A DNA stretch of 64,000 bases from Lycorma delicatula (Eukaryota > Arthropoda > Insecta > Hemiptera > Fulgoridae): the NCBI RefSeq assembly GCF_047948215.1, contig NC_134462.1, positions 117,548,437-117,612,436 on the forward strand, written 5' to 3'. Under the pieces are notes generated by a model that was not told where the DNA came from, ran no database searches, and worked only from the letters and a program-made list of their open reading frames with translations. Of the stretch, positions 25,428 to 39,025 are shown in pieces. How positions within the stretch are numbered: the first letter of the stretch is position 1; each line of letters begins with the position of its first letter. Both the position numbers and the translations under genes were made by a program.

Positions 25428-27185
25428 CTGCAAAAAAACAAAAAATTAATTTGTAGTAAAAATTATCGTTACAAATTTAGAACAAAATGCTTTTAATCTG
25501 CACGCTTTTTAAAATGCATATTTTATAAACAGATAAATTGTAAATATTAGAACTCTTAAATATAAATTATTTTTTTAAATAATTTTTATATCGTTTAATT
25601 CTTGAGAAAAACTATCTATTAAAAAAAAAAAACATATATAAAAAATAAAATAAAATTTAGTAATTAGATTTGTTGTATGAAAAATGTTCCTTTCGATTTT
25701 TAATTGTTACCTGGGTATTCGCCTAATCACATTAGATGTCAGAATATGTTTTGAAAGAGAAAAATCTCTTTCCACGTAAATAGAAACAATATTTAACAGT
25801 GAAAATTTTCAGTATAAATGAAATTATATATCGATTAATCTAGCCAATTCTTATTTATGGAGTTAAACAAATAAATCCTCAATTGTATATCAGGCATAGA
25901 TTATCTAATTCCTTTGGGATCATCACAGATCATCTAATTACTCTTTTTCTCTGAGAGTATTCAATTTAAAAAAAAGAAGAAATCAGCATCGATGATCAAG
26001 TGAAACTATCAATCGTTGGGCTTAATATTATCTGATCTACAGAAAAGTAAGTCTGAGTCATCATTAAAAAAGGCATACAGCATCAATCCTTAATTTCCAT
26101 ATTGCGCCTAGCATGTTATGTTTATTATTATTAAGAATATGTCTTTTTCTTTGACGTAACGTGACTGTTGTACAAAGGTTACTTATAATTGTTCGGTTAT
26201 TATTGTATTTAAATTACACAGAATTATAATATTATTTTTGTTAATATAATTTTGTAATTTTCTCTCCGTTAGTTTCTCAGATTATATTTATTTTTCACTA
26301 TGAAACATTAACAACAATTATGTTAAATAAATTGTTCATAATTATACACATACATAGATATATGAGTTAGGATAATAATTAATTTTACACGCGATTACCA
26401 GACGTAAATTCTTAGTTTACAACAAAATGATGAAATTCTAGTTGTTTATCGTTAGTAACAAATTATAAAAACTTTATACGGATAACGTATATTATTATTA
26501 TAATTATAACTCGACTGAAACTAATAAAAATATTTTCCTCGAGATATTTCCGTTGCTTTTAACATTTTTCTGTTAATGAGTTTAGAATTATGTTAAGAAA
26601 AAATGATAAAAGAGTATTTATTCATTACTACATTAAATCATATACATAACTCTTAAGTATATCTTGTTCATTATTAATCTGTTTTTTTTATTTCAACATA
26701 CTTTTTACTAAAAAAAAAAAAATATTAAATTAGTATATTTGATATATTTTTAGTTCTAATTCAATCTTTGCTTTACAAAAGATTACTTTTTTGTTCTTTT
26801 TTATAAACCGATGTATTTACGAGTATAATTTTGTTTAATTTATTTATGTATATTAGGTACCGTTAAAACATTCTCAAGGAAAGTCAGGTCTCAAGGAATT
26901 AACTGCCAGGTTTATTTTTTTTAAAAATTGTGAATAAATTGGTTTATTATTGCTTTCTTCATCGGACTAAATATACTGTTGAGCATCGGCTAACAAATGT
27001 CTTTGACATCACATCAAAATGTATTGGAACTCGATAAGAAGCTAGATATTTCGGTTTCACATTAATCGAAAGCGATTCACTTAACACGACGTTTGAGATG
27101 CATGTTTGCGATATACATCTTAATTCAATAATTCAAAACTTCATTAATTATAACATCTGGTGATACTATCTTATTTTAATAAATT
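25428..27185. other. Presumed intron sequence upstream of the LIM exon
   Basis: On the minus strand the exon is preceded by tttttttgcag and an A/T-rich stretch. No coding or structured repeat was recognised in the interval except short A runs and gaaagagaaaaatctctttc (near 25752-25771), an 8 bp arm hairpin. Confidence 0.55.
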
Positions 27186-27194
27186 TGGATTGTC
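27186..27194. repeat. Target-site duplication, left, of SINE-B
   Basis: tggattgtc here is exactly repeated at 27351-27359, flanking the SINE on both sides. Confidence 0.85.
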
Positions 27195-27350
27195 GGTCTT
27201 TGTAGCGTGAGTGGTAGCCTCTCGTCCTTTCATCCGGAGGTCCCGGGTTCGAATCCAGGTCAGGCATGGCATTTTCACAGACACTATAAATCATTTATCT
27301 CATCCTCTGAAACAATACCTAAATGTGGTCCCGGAGGTTATAAACAAAAG
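27195..27350 (+). mobile_element. SINE-B (tRNA-derived), 156 bp with 9 bp TSD
   Basis: It begins with a tRNA-like head: an A box in tagcgtgagtggtagcct and an intact B box in gggttcgaatccaggtcagg. A short body, catggcattttcacagacac, follows. The tail is ctcatcctctgaaacaatac, then cggaggttataaacaaaag. The same order occurs on the minus strand at 30591-30754. It is too diverged from a clover leaf, and continues too far past the B box, to be a functional tRNA gene. It encodes no protein. Its tail resembles that of SINE-A although the heads differ. Confidence 0.9.
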
Positions 27351-27359
27351 TGGATTGTC

Positions 27360-28754
27360 AAATTTTCTACACCTTTATTCATTGAATTTACTGAATACTT
27401 ATTATTTATTACACTGCTGTAAATTAAATTAAAACAGATTGCAAAAGTAATTAAAAAATGTAATAAGATAAAATAATTAATTAATTTCTTTCAAAAAGTA
27501 ACGATCAAGAAAATGACAAGAATAGTAAATCAGTCAGACAAAATTTACATTAAATTTAACATGACAGATAATAAATCTGCATTTACACAAAGTTGGGGTT
27601 AAAAAAATTCCTTAGACAAAATTTAGTTTTTTATTATATCTGAAGCTAAATTTTGATAGATAAAATAAAATTAAAAAAAATAAATAAAAAAAAAAAATAA
27701 TTTAGTTGTTATTTAATAATACAGAATGTGTAAACGAAAATAATATAATTTTTGGCCAGCATACACCTGGTATTTCTTAGTTGAACATAAATCGAAACTT
27801 TTATATTATCAGCGGTTCAGATGTATTTAGTTGAATTTAAGTTTTGATTAGGATTGACAAAAAAAATTTGTATTTTGAATTCCAACTACTTTCATAACTT
27901 TGTAAAAAATACTGTAAAATTTAAGTATTTTATGTTTTTTTATTATTACTTTTTTTTTTGGAAACAGTTCACAAATTGTTTGGTGTTCTCTAGATTATTT
28001 TAATAATTGTTTAGCAATAAGTGTTTGCATATTTTTTTTTGTATTATCTTATATGATAAAATGATTATTTCAAAAAAAATTTAACCTTAGAATTGTTGGG
28101 ATTTCCGTAAGATAATTTCTCATAAATATCATAATCAGTGTAGGCTTTGTAGTGAATTTTTTTTTAAGTATTAAAACGATGTAAATAATCAAGGTCTTAC
28201 GTCATGTATGCAACGTAACTTATAATATTATTACTGTTATAATGATAGATAATATATTTTATTAAATGGTAACTACAAAAAAAACCCTTTTTTTATTCAT
28301 TATTAATTCTTGACTTTTAATAATAATAAATTTATAATATATGAGTAATAAAAATAAATATTAAAATACATTTTTTATTGTAATTTATGAAATAATATAC
28401 ACACGTATATATATATAAGTCTGTTATGTTAATCGAAAGAGAAGTATATAACATTATTTATTGTAAAAACATTTTTTATTACACGGAGGAAAAACCTCTA
28501 AACTTTCTTTTACATGACACTTATATTCATATTTTATCTAGAAAATAATTATGGAATAGAAATTTAATATTAATTATTCTAATATAAACGTAAACTATAT
28601 TTTTATCCGAAACGTGAATTTAAAGCAGGAAAACTCATGTGATAATTTATTAAAAGAAATGAATTGTACGATTAGATTCAGCACGAATAGATTTTTCTTG
28701 AAAATTTCCTTTAAAAAAAAAGTAATAAAGTAGTTAATACAAGAAGACATAAGT
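27360..28754. other. AT-rich non-coding DNA
   Basis: No recognisable gene or repeat beyond A/T runs. Confidence 0.45.
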
Positions 28755-28803
28755 TCATTTCTTTCTCGGTGGTGAAAAATGTTCACCACCGAGAAAGAAA
28801 TGA
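28755..28803. repeat. Perfect hairpin, 22 bp arms, 5 nt loop
   Basis: The left arm (28755-28776, beginning tcatttctttctcggtgg) is exactly complementary to the right arm (28782-28803, ttcaccaccgag...) around the loop aaatg. No miRNA-like bulges are present. Arms of this length without mismatch are very unlikely by chance, and no known element surrounds it. Confidence 0.9.
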
Positions 28804-29630
28804 GTAAACATCACGGGTTTCTAGGAAAAATAAAAACGAGGAAGAAATATAACAACATATAAGAAAACCGGAAAATTAGACAGGAGATATGGAAGAAAAA
28901 GAAACTGAAAAAAGTGATTAGTTAAAGTAACAGTTCATAATGGCTAAATCTAAAAAAAAAACAAAATTATTTTCTCTTTGAATCTACCGTGGATGATAAT
29001 TTACGAAGTATGCTATGTATAAATGCGGGTACAATAGATTTCTAATAATTAAATAATTATACGTTTAGATTAATTTCGATTGTGTTTATTTCTTTTAAAA
29101 TTTATTTTTTATATTTAACTAGATATTGTCCCAATATAGAACTCTTCCAACCAATATTTTTATATTTTTTAATTAGAAACCGATAATATAAATAAAAGTT
29201 CAAAAATGTTGAAAATTGCTTCCAATTTCTAAAAATATTGTTTGAAAATAAAAACAACTAAATTCTTATGAACTGCGTTTTTTTAGAAATTATTATTTTT
29301 TATTTAGAATTTATAAATAACCTGAAAAGAACTAATTTATTAAAAATATTTTTTTTATAAGTTGCTCTTTTTTTAATATTTTTGAATGAAGGTATAGTTT
29401 TTTTTTAAATGTTTGTTCTTACATAATTTTCAAACGTATAAAAGTATTTAAATGTGGTTTACAATATATGGTGGCTTCATTGAATAACAAAATTATGTAG
29501 CATGTATGTCGAAAATAAGCCCGTAATTTTTTTTTTTTTTAATACCATATTCAAAATAGTTGTATTTAATCTGTATGAGTGAGAATTAAAAAAAAAAACG
29601 GCATAACCATTTTCAGAAATAATTGATCGA
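28804..29630. other. AT-rich non-coding DNA
   Basis: Nothing recognisable. Confidence 0.4.
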
Positions 29631-29660
29631 TCTTTGCTATCCTAATCAGGATAGCAAAGA
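29631..29660. repeat. Perfect hairpin, 13 bp arms, 4 nt loop
   Basis: tctttgctatcct (29631-29643) pairs with aggatagcaaaga (29648-29660) around aatc. Confidence 0.85.
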
Positions 29661-30451
29661 AACGTAACGAATGAAATTTTTCCAGTTACTTCCTTTACCG
29701 AGTTGAGTATACTGATATAATATCATACGAAACGTGTCAAAATAGTGATAATATTAAGCTTCTTCTTTGACACCGCAGATTGTACAATAAACATCATTAC
29801 TCTCAAAGAAAATACCTGTTGACCGATGCGTGTTCTATTAACTCAAGTTTTTACATGTAATACAAAAATAAGTATAATAAGGTAATAAGTAAATACCGTA
29901 TTGAAAAATAAAAATGCCAGACATTTTTTTTTAATTTGCGAAGGTATTTAATCCTGTTTTTTGCTAATTTTTAAACTTTATTACAAAGACGCTTACAAAA
30001 TATTAATGTGGTTCCACTATCCGAACTTGAGATATACGAGATTTTATATAAAAATAACAAAATGGCGGACAGGGGAACAAGGAAGGAGAAATTACCATTT
30101 TTCCTAAATATATTTTTTGTTTAGCTTTACAAGTAAAATCCGAAAAAGTATAGCCAGCCCATCGTTTTAGAAATACTCTGTAGATATGTGTATAAAATAT
30201 AGAATATATATATATACATATACACACACACACATGTATATAAAATTTGAGAATCTAAGATATTGGTGGTATTTTATTTGGTTTTTACTATTTCATTTTT
30301 TTATAATTGTCGTTATAATAAATCCGTATATTGATATTATGAAATAAATAAATAATCAAGTTCACAATAATATATAATAAACTTAAATAATAATGTCATT
30401 TCATTTTTGTTTATTGCTTTTATAATTTTTTTTTCATAATGTAGTATGTTA

Positions 30452-30590
30452 CCCACCGAACTGATCTAGTGGCTACGTCGCAAACCAGTTAACTGCTAAT
30501 TTTTGAATTCAAAGGGTCTAAGGTTAAATCCTAGTAAATTTAGCTGTATACGGATATGAATACTAGAGTGGATACCGGAGTACTTTAATG
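30452..30590 (+). mobile_element. SINE-A, left part, interrupted by a SINE-B
   Basis: cccaccgaactgatctagtg is the SINE-A head. The family phrases ggttaaatcctagtaaattt (B-box region) and gaatactagagtggataccg follow. The family sequence breaks off at 30590, where a T run begins, and resumes at about 30755. The break is explained by the nested SINE-B on the opposite strand. Confidence 0.85.
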
Positions 30591-30754
30591 TTTTTTTTTT
30601 TTTGTTTAACCTCCGGAACCACCGTTAGGTATTGCTTCAGAGAATGAGATGAATGATTTGTAGCGTGTGAAAATGCCATGCCTGACCGGGATTCGAACCG
30701 GGACTTCCGGATGAAAGGCCGAGACGCTACCGCTCGCGTCACGGAGGCCGGCAT
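30591..30754 (-). mobile_element. SINE-B inserted into SINE-A
   Basis: On the minus strand the head ccggcctccgtgacgcgagc carries an A-box-like gacgcgagcggtagcg. A B box follows in ccggttcgaatcccggtcag, then catggcattttcacacgcta. The tail reads ctctgaagcaatacctaacg, then ccggaggttaaac and an A run, seen as the T run at 30591-30603 on the plus strand. Flanks actttaatg (left) and atttcaatg (right) look like a slightly diverged target duplication. The nesting dates this SINE-B insertion after the SINE-A insertion. Confidence 0.9.
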
Positions 30755-30860
30755 ATTTCAATGGCTGGGGTTCAATTAACCTCACGTCTTAGGAATGGTC
30801 GGCTAGAGTCTGTGCAAGACTATACCTCATTTACATATCATTCTCATCTCATTGGGCCAT
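30755..30860 (+). mobile_element. SINE-A, right part
   Basis: The SINE-A body resumes as ggctggggttcaattaacct, then cttaggaatggtcggctaga, gcaagactatacctcattta and cattctcatctcatt. These match the corresponding stretch at 57790-57885. The tail is worn. Confidence 0.8.
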
Positions 30861-31964
30861 GGGAAGGGTTGCATATTGTTCAATATTTGAACAGATTGAA
30901 ACGTTTACAATAGGGAAGAAAAAAAGTATTAATTTATTGTGTAATCGAAAAGAATGAAAGAATCCATGAAATAAGATTACGACATGAAATGTACGTATAA
31001 TTAACCTAAAGATAATTGTATAAGTTATAATTGTGTAATTTATATTCATATAAATTGTTTTTTTCTGCTAAAAAATAAGCCTAGTTTTTTTTTTTGTAAA
31101 ATTCACAATTCTTAAAAGGAAGAGAAAATAATTTAAATGAAAATAATTTTTCAGCTATTTTTTTATATATTTACTTATTTATTTTTTTATAAATAAACAC
31201 GTAACTAACTTCTAATTTAATTCTTAGACGATGATAGTAACATTGTAATGAAATCTTCAACACATTCTAAAAGTTACGACTTGAGTGTCCAGTCTATAAA
31301 TCTTATAAGACATTGTGTAAATCTTGTTAATGTCCGATAGTAACTAATAGTAAAAAGGAGTTACTATTAGTTATTTGCATTTAGCGACATTAGAAGCGCG
31401 TAATTACTTGTTAACAATCATTGATATCACACAGTTTCATTGATATATCAATTACAAACAACAATCTTGGTTAATTCCTGTTGAAAACTTTATGTTCATC
31501 CTTACCTTTTATAATTGTTATTTTGACGTACGTACGAACTTTCTTATTACATAGCATTCAAAAAATTTATTTATTAATTACTCGAAAATTTTATCGTTTG
31601 TTTTTATAAAAAATAAATAATAGACGTAATCTTTTAATAAAAATGTTTTAGACGGAATTATTTTTATACGAAATTTTTCGTATAAATTATAAATCTACGT
31701 TAACAAATAAAATACCTTCCTTGTCTCGTTTATTAATTTTTATTTTCATAAAAAAGTGTATAAAGAAGAAAAAATGAGGTGTTGGGAAAAACATCCAATA
31801 AAATTGATAGTCTGTTAATATATTCTGTAAAAAAGTAGGCAGGGATAGGAAAATATATAATCTTTATAATAAATTCTTCAATTGAACAATAAAAAAGCTT
31901 TAAAATTATGTTTCCAATTTATTTTTTTATTATAAATAAAATCTTTTTTTTAAAGTAAATAAGA
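30861..31964. other. AT-rich non-coding DNA
   Basis: No gene. It contains the hairpin described at 31341-31373 and a weaker one in tatacgaaatttttcgtata near 31668-31687. Confidence 0.45.
31341..31373. repeat. Perfect hairpin, 13 bp arms, 7 nt loop
   Basis: taactaatagtaa (31341-31353) pairs with ttactattagtta (31361-31373) around aaaggag. Confidence 0.85.
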
Positions 31965-33564
31965 TCAATTTAGACCAAAATTAAGTAGCCACAGACCCAA
32001 TGGTTCGTGACGAAATAAAATAAATAAAATAGAAGAGTACTCCGCAAGGCCGGACTATAAAGTCGCCTATAGGAAACGATAAATCAAATAAAAAATATTG
32101 CTTCTCAGCAATCTTGAAAAATCACTGATTGTGTTATTCAATAAATTGACTGCGATATAATTTGGGGGTCGATCCAAACGATTTTGATATCGTAGATGGG
32201 GCAGCGAGATTTCCTGTCGAACGGTTCGCAATTTAAAGACGTTATATATGAGGTCATTGCTTATGTACCAGGGTATGTTTAGCATTTTTCACAGTGTTTT
32301 TGTCTGGTAGTGTTCAAGTATATCAGTATTGCTTACTGTACCACACAATTCAAACCCGTAAGTCCAGATAGGCTTCAAAATGGCTTTATGAATCAATAAT
32401 TTATTTTCTACTGAAAACAGAGATGTATGTCCTATTAGTTAGTACATGTTTTTAAACTTGACGACTATGCAGCTATCCATAAAGTGTATTCAGCAGCCTG
32501 CCCACCAGAAATATTCTCAATGTAAGATTGAAACGAAGTGTTGTAAAGGGTTTGTATTATTAATCTTTTTAGTTCTTGAGAAGACCTGTTAAATCTCCCC
32601 TTATCGGCAGAGTAACGATTTCTCTGCAATACGCTTCATAATATCCGGCGCTCTTCTACCTTTTCTCTGATGAAGACCAAATACGTATTTTGAGCCGGAG
32701 GAGCAAAATCCAAATTGGGCATGGAGGCCCACGACGCTAATTGAATCAATTTGGTCAAATTGGGTATTGCATTGTCCACATCGACCTGTGATTTTAAAGG
32801 CGCGTCCAATCTCGTATTTTCCTCCAAAAGTCTTGAAAGGTCGTGTGTTAGTCAATTCATTAAATAAGTGGGAGACCTAGTAGTTAGCGTAACGTCAATA
32901 GATACTGTAAGTACAACTGGCGTATGATCTGACGATAAGTCAAAATACGGCTCAACATGTAGTTCCTAGAAATACCTTTGAAAATGTAAAAATCCAGAAG
33001 ATCGGAAATTTTATTTAGATCTGTAGGCCAGTAGGTTGGTCGTCCTGATGACAAACACTCCAAATTATTGTCAGTCATTGATCAGAAAAGTTGCCTGCCT
33101 TTTGGCGATGTCACTCGTGATCCCCATTGTAGGTGTTTAGAATTCAAATCACCACCAGAGATGAATCTTGGATTCAAAGATCTAAAGGATGTTGTAAACT
33201 GATCCGCCTGCCTAGCACGTCTTGTTGGGCAATAATCGGAGTAGACAGAAAAGTTTGATCGTCCACCATGGATAACCACGGTAGTGGCTTGTAAAAGGTC
33301 CTTTTTGTGTTCAGGACATAGTGAGAACTTCTAATATAAACTATACTTATAATAATAACAGCAGTAAAGCCGTGTACTTTTCCTGATGGGTGGTGGGTGC
33401 AATATATTCTATAACTACGGAAATTGGCAAAATGTCTATCAGTGAACCGTGTTTCAGACACTTACATTACGTCTATGTTATTAATATTTAAAAATGATTC
33501 GAAATTCGAAGTTTCTTATCAGATAACCCGTTAGCATTCCAGTTCGCTAATCTGTGAAAGTTTT
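31965..33564 (-). mobile_element. Jockey-like LINE ORF2: endonuclease joined to RT C-terminus, RT core deleted
   Basis: The minus strand starts with MKNFHRLANWNANGLSDKK (33568 downward), the N-terminus of an APE-type endonuclease. It continues VSETRFTDRHFANFRSYRIY, HHPSGKVHG, YCPTRRARQADQFTT, SGGDLNSKHLQWGSRVTSPK (the GGDxNxKHxxWGS block), SGRPTYWPTDLNKISDLLDF and SSDHTPVVL. A linker follows: LLEENTRLDAPLKSQVDV, NLTKLIQLASWASMPNLD and FQSYIENISGGQAAEYTLW. At about 32465 the sequence jumps to LIGHTSLFSVENKLLIHKAI, LKPIWTYGFELCGTVSN and a C-terminal TVRQEISL...YIAVNLLNN. All RT catalytic blocks (LDxxxAFD, QGSxLSP, FADD) are missing. Frameshifts and stops are scattered through it. A 3' UTR-like end reaches about 31965. 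The copy is dead. Confidence 0.88.
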
Positions 33565-33740
33565 TCATTTTTTCTCAAGACGATTCACGAATAGTCCGAT
33601 CATCCTATCCATCATAATTTCCATCATTCGCTCAAGAAAATTAAGTAAAATTATGGAAAAAATAATGTCCGCCATTTTAGTTTTCAAGTGTGCAAGGGTT
33701 TTGAAGCTCTTGAAAGGTTGTATTAGAGGAAAATATACAA
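33565..33740 (-). mobile_element. C-terminal end of ORF1 of the same jockey-like LINE
   Basis: Minus-strand frame: FKSFKTLAHLKTKMADIIFS, then LERMMEIMMDRMIGLFVNRL and EKK, with a TGA at 33565-33567. The Met-rich MMExMMDRM end is typical of ORF1 (gag-like) proteins of this LINE group. The stop overlaps the ATG of ORF2 (33566-33568) as ATGA. The 5' part with the zinc knuckles is missing; sequence beyond about 33740 is A/T runs. Confidence 0.75.
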
Positions 33741-35879
33741 AAAAAAAAAAATATATACAAAAATTAATATAAACTATGCTTATTAAAAATAAAGTTGGCA
33801 ACCGTTTTGAAAAAAACTGGAAAATAGTTTAAAAATGCCAATACTGTACTTGCGCTTGGGAGATAATGAGTGAAGTTCCCATTTTTTACGTTTTTAGTAG
33901 CTTTTACATTTTTTACTCCTATGGGCCATAATTTAAATGAACTCTCTGGTTATGTCATACTGCATAGATTTACTGTCGTAATTCCAACAAAAGTTAACAA
34001 ATTTTATTTTGTGTATAGTTTATTTCTCCTAAAAAGTCTTACAGCTTAAAGAAAATTAAATTTAATATAACATCATCTGATACATAAACGTAAACGAATC
34101 TTCACTCATAACTATTTGTATACTAAATTTAAAAGATTAGAAAGAAATATATTCATTACTTATACGAGATATTTTTTTTATTATTAGAATAATTTTTAAA
34201 TCTTTCAATTACTTTTATATTATATACTAGTACAAAGTTGCTGCTCAGTATACTATTTCTATAATCGATATAGTATACATTGGATAATTGCTTCCAGGTG
34301 AAAGATTCAGAACTTTATTATTTAGAGCTAGAGACACAGGTGAAGGATGTGGTTCTAATAAAACAGGCCGCAACAACTAATTTGCAGATTTTATATGAAT
34401 TAAGTCCGAAAAAACGAAAGTCCGATAAACGGATATTAACCGGTCGAATGATGGGCCAACCGCGATTTCCAATTTCTATGAAACGTTGCAGTACGATTTC
34501 TTGCTATTACGTGAAAAGATATATGATATTGGTTTTTAATTAAACAGCTATTTCAAAAATGGTAGTAAAAAAAGATTTTGTTATGAAACGATTAGACAAC
34601 TCCCGAGAATTGATCTCAGGCCAGCTTGAGTTTGTGTTGAGTGATAATGGCTGTATAATTGGTTTAATAGAAAACTTACTAAGTATATAAGTAAACTGTA
34701 ATAAGTATATAAGTAAACTTGTATATATACATATACATACATATATATTGTGTGAATTTTCTAGTTAAATAGAAAATCATAATTATACAACATAGATTTT
34801 AAATAGATTTAATCATAAATTAAAACTGAATGAAATGTTTATATGAATACGAAGGAGAGCTACGCTCTTCTGTAGTTATTGAAATAAATTGGAAAATAAG
34901 ATTACAGCCCAAAAACTGTTATTTAAAATTTAAAAGTAGATGGCCATTTCGACTGTTAAACAATCATCATTAGTAGATATTACGGAAAAAGTATACGTAA
35001 AAAAATATATAAAATAAAATAAATAAAGAAAAAATATAAACAAGCAATAATTAAACATTATTGATAAAAAATAACCAATACTTAAAAGGAAATATAATAT
35101 AAGAATCTTTAGTTGAGATTTTAGAACAATAATAAAATAATTATACAAATGTTGCGTTCTGGACAATCCAATTTGCCATAAATTCCAATCTCTACCAACA
35201 AACTATCAAGTCTACATGTCTGGAGAAATTGAAGGTTTAAACAGGTTAGATGATTTTAATTTACTTTTTATTGCGATTCTTAATACGACTACATTTATTA
35301 ACATTTAGTTTTAAATTTAAAAAATCTACTTATTTTGTAATTCCCTAAATTCTGGTTTTTTGTCGATTATCACTCTTCATTATTTCTTTGTTTTTTAATT
35401 TACTTTTAAAAATATTTTTATATAAACTTATTAGGTAGTATCTAGTGATGATGATTGTATAAAAATAGAAATGGCTACCTCGATTTAAATTTTAAGTCAA
35501 AGTTTTTGTAAACAGGTTTTGGAGTATAATCTTTAATTGCAATTTATATACATTTTGAAATTTTTTTATGAATTATTAAAATATTCTTGATTTTTATTAT
35601 CGAGAAAAAGTATTTTCAGTAGGTATATAGTATGGATACCTGTTAGGGGAAAATAAGTAAATTTGAGTACGGTAATCATTGAAGAGAAAACCCCTCATTA
35701 AAACTACAAATAAATCACAGGAGAAAAAAGGAAGAATAAAAATAAAAACAAATGTCATCAATACTAGTATATGAAAATAATACTATACATAAAACAACCA
35801 TCGGAGATAAATAAAAATAACTATAACTTGTATATTATCGATGCGATGTTCATTATAGTTCGATAGGATCATTCTCTCT
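33741..35879. other. AT-rich non-coding DNA
   Basis: No recognisable gene. A short direct repeat of aagtatataagtaaact occurs twice in 34680-34720. An 87-codon frame at 34280-34543 shows no family resemblance that I can support. Confidence 0.45.
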
Positions 35880-36110
35880 CCTAGGTTCCTTCTGTAGATC
35901 GCTTCCCTGGTTTCAACTCCCAAGGTCCAGTACACGGATGCGTTTCAGTCGCCTGATATCCTCACTATTATCAGATAGATTTACTGCCAGATAATTTACA
36001 TGTTTGTCTAACCGAGCCAATTTTTTTGATTTGTTCGTCTACATAAGACAGTCAGAGATAGTCGTGAATTTCTGTTTCTAACAAATCTGGAATCTTTGAA
36101 TTTTAACTCG
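35880..36110 (-). mobile_element. Jockey-like LINE, extreme C-terminus of ORF2 and 3' end
   Basis: The minus strand reads LAVNLSDNSEDIRRLKRIRV then LDLGS and a TGA at 35913-35915. Upstream, in another frame, it reads EIHDYL and KLSGSKSI. The same ending is seen on the plus strand at 50050-50150 (KLSGSNIPDNSYEIR..LKRF..LDL), so these two belong to one subfamily. The downstream DNA also matches (cagaaggaacctagg versus gagaaggaacacagac). It is strongly 5'-truncated, as is usual for LINEs. Confidence 0.85.
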
Positions 36111-38360
<2,250 letters not shown>

Positions 38361-38580
38361 TTATTTTCTTTTAATTCATTTAAATTACTGTACTGAAAAG
38401 TTTACATTTTCAATTTATTATTTTTATTATTATTTGCAAACGTTTGTTTATTTCAACCGTTTATTTTTAAATGTAATCTACAGAAAATAATAGGAGATAC
38501 GATGAAATTTTAAATGCAATCAATGTAAAATTACTATGCATAAAAAAGTAACCTGTGGAAATCAGTTGTTGTTAACACGT

Positions 38581-38585
<5 letters not shown>

Positions 38586-38627
<42 letters not shown>
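38586..38627. repeat. (TA)n(AC)n microsatellite
   Basis: About 35 bp of TA repeat followed by acacac. Confidence 0.95.
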
Positions 38628-38993
38628 GACTACATACATTTTTTTCCATTTCATTTCTGAGAATTTATACCTATGATGCAGACAGTTAACCATTCTATCA
38701 GATATAACATAATATTAGTGTATAACAAACACTATATTTAATTTTAAAAAAACAGGTATCATTTTCTTCTTTTTTTTTACTTTTGAATGAAACTGAGTGG
38801 TTATATTACATATTTAACCTGTATGTTTATCGAGTTGTCTGTGGCTTCTCTGCTCTTAAACGGATTGACTGATTTCAATGTAGTTTTTTAAACAATGAAA
38901 AAAAAATACTTTCGCAAGTTTTTACCCTGTTTATCATTACACTGGCGCTTCAGTGAACTGAAAATTGATCAATAAATATGGTTTGTTTGATTG

Positions 38994-39022
<29 letters not shown>
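38994..39022. repeat. T29 homopolymer
   Basis: A run of T, possibly the A-tail of an old minus-strand retroposon whose body I cannot recognise. Confidence 0.9.

Positions 39023-39025
<3 letters not shown>

Noticed and set aside
27195..27290. Possible functional tRNA gene
   Set aside because: It has A and B boxes, but the sequence continues into a SINE body and tail, is flanked by a TSD, and recurs at 30591-30754.
32601..32855. 84-codon minus-strand frame overlapping the LINE
   Set aside because: It is a shadow frame. The LINE linker (DVDNAIPNLTKLIQLASWAS) is in the other frame of the same strand.
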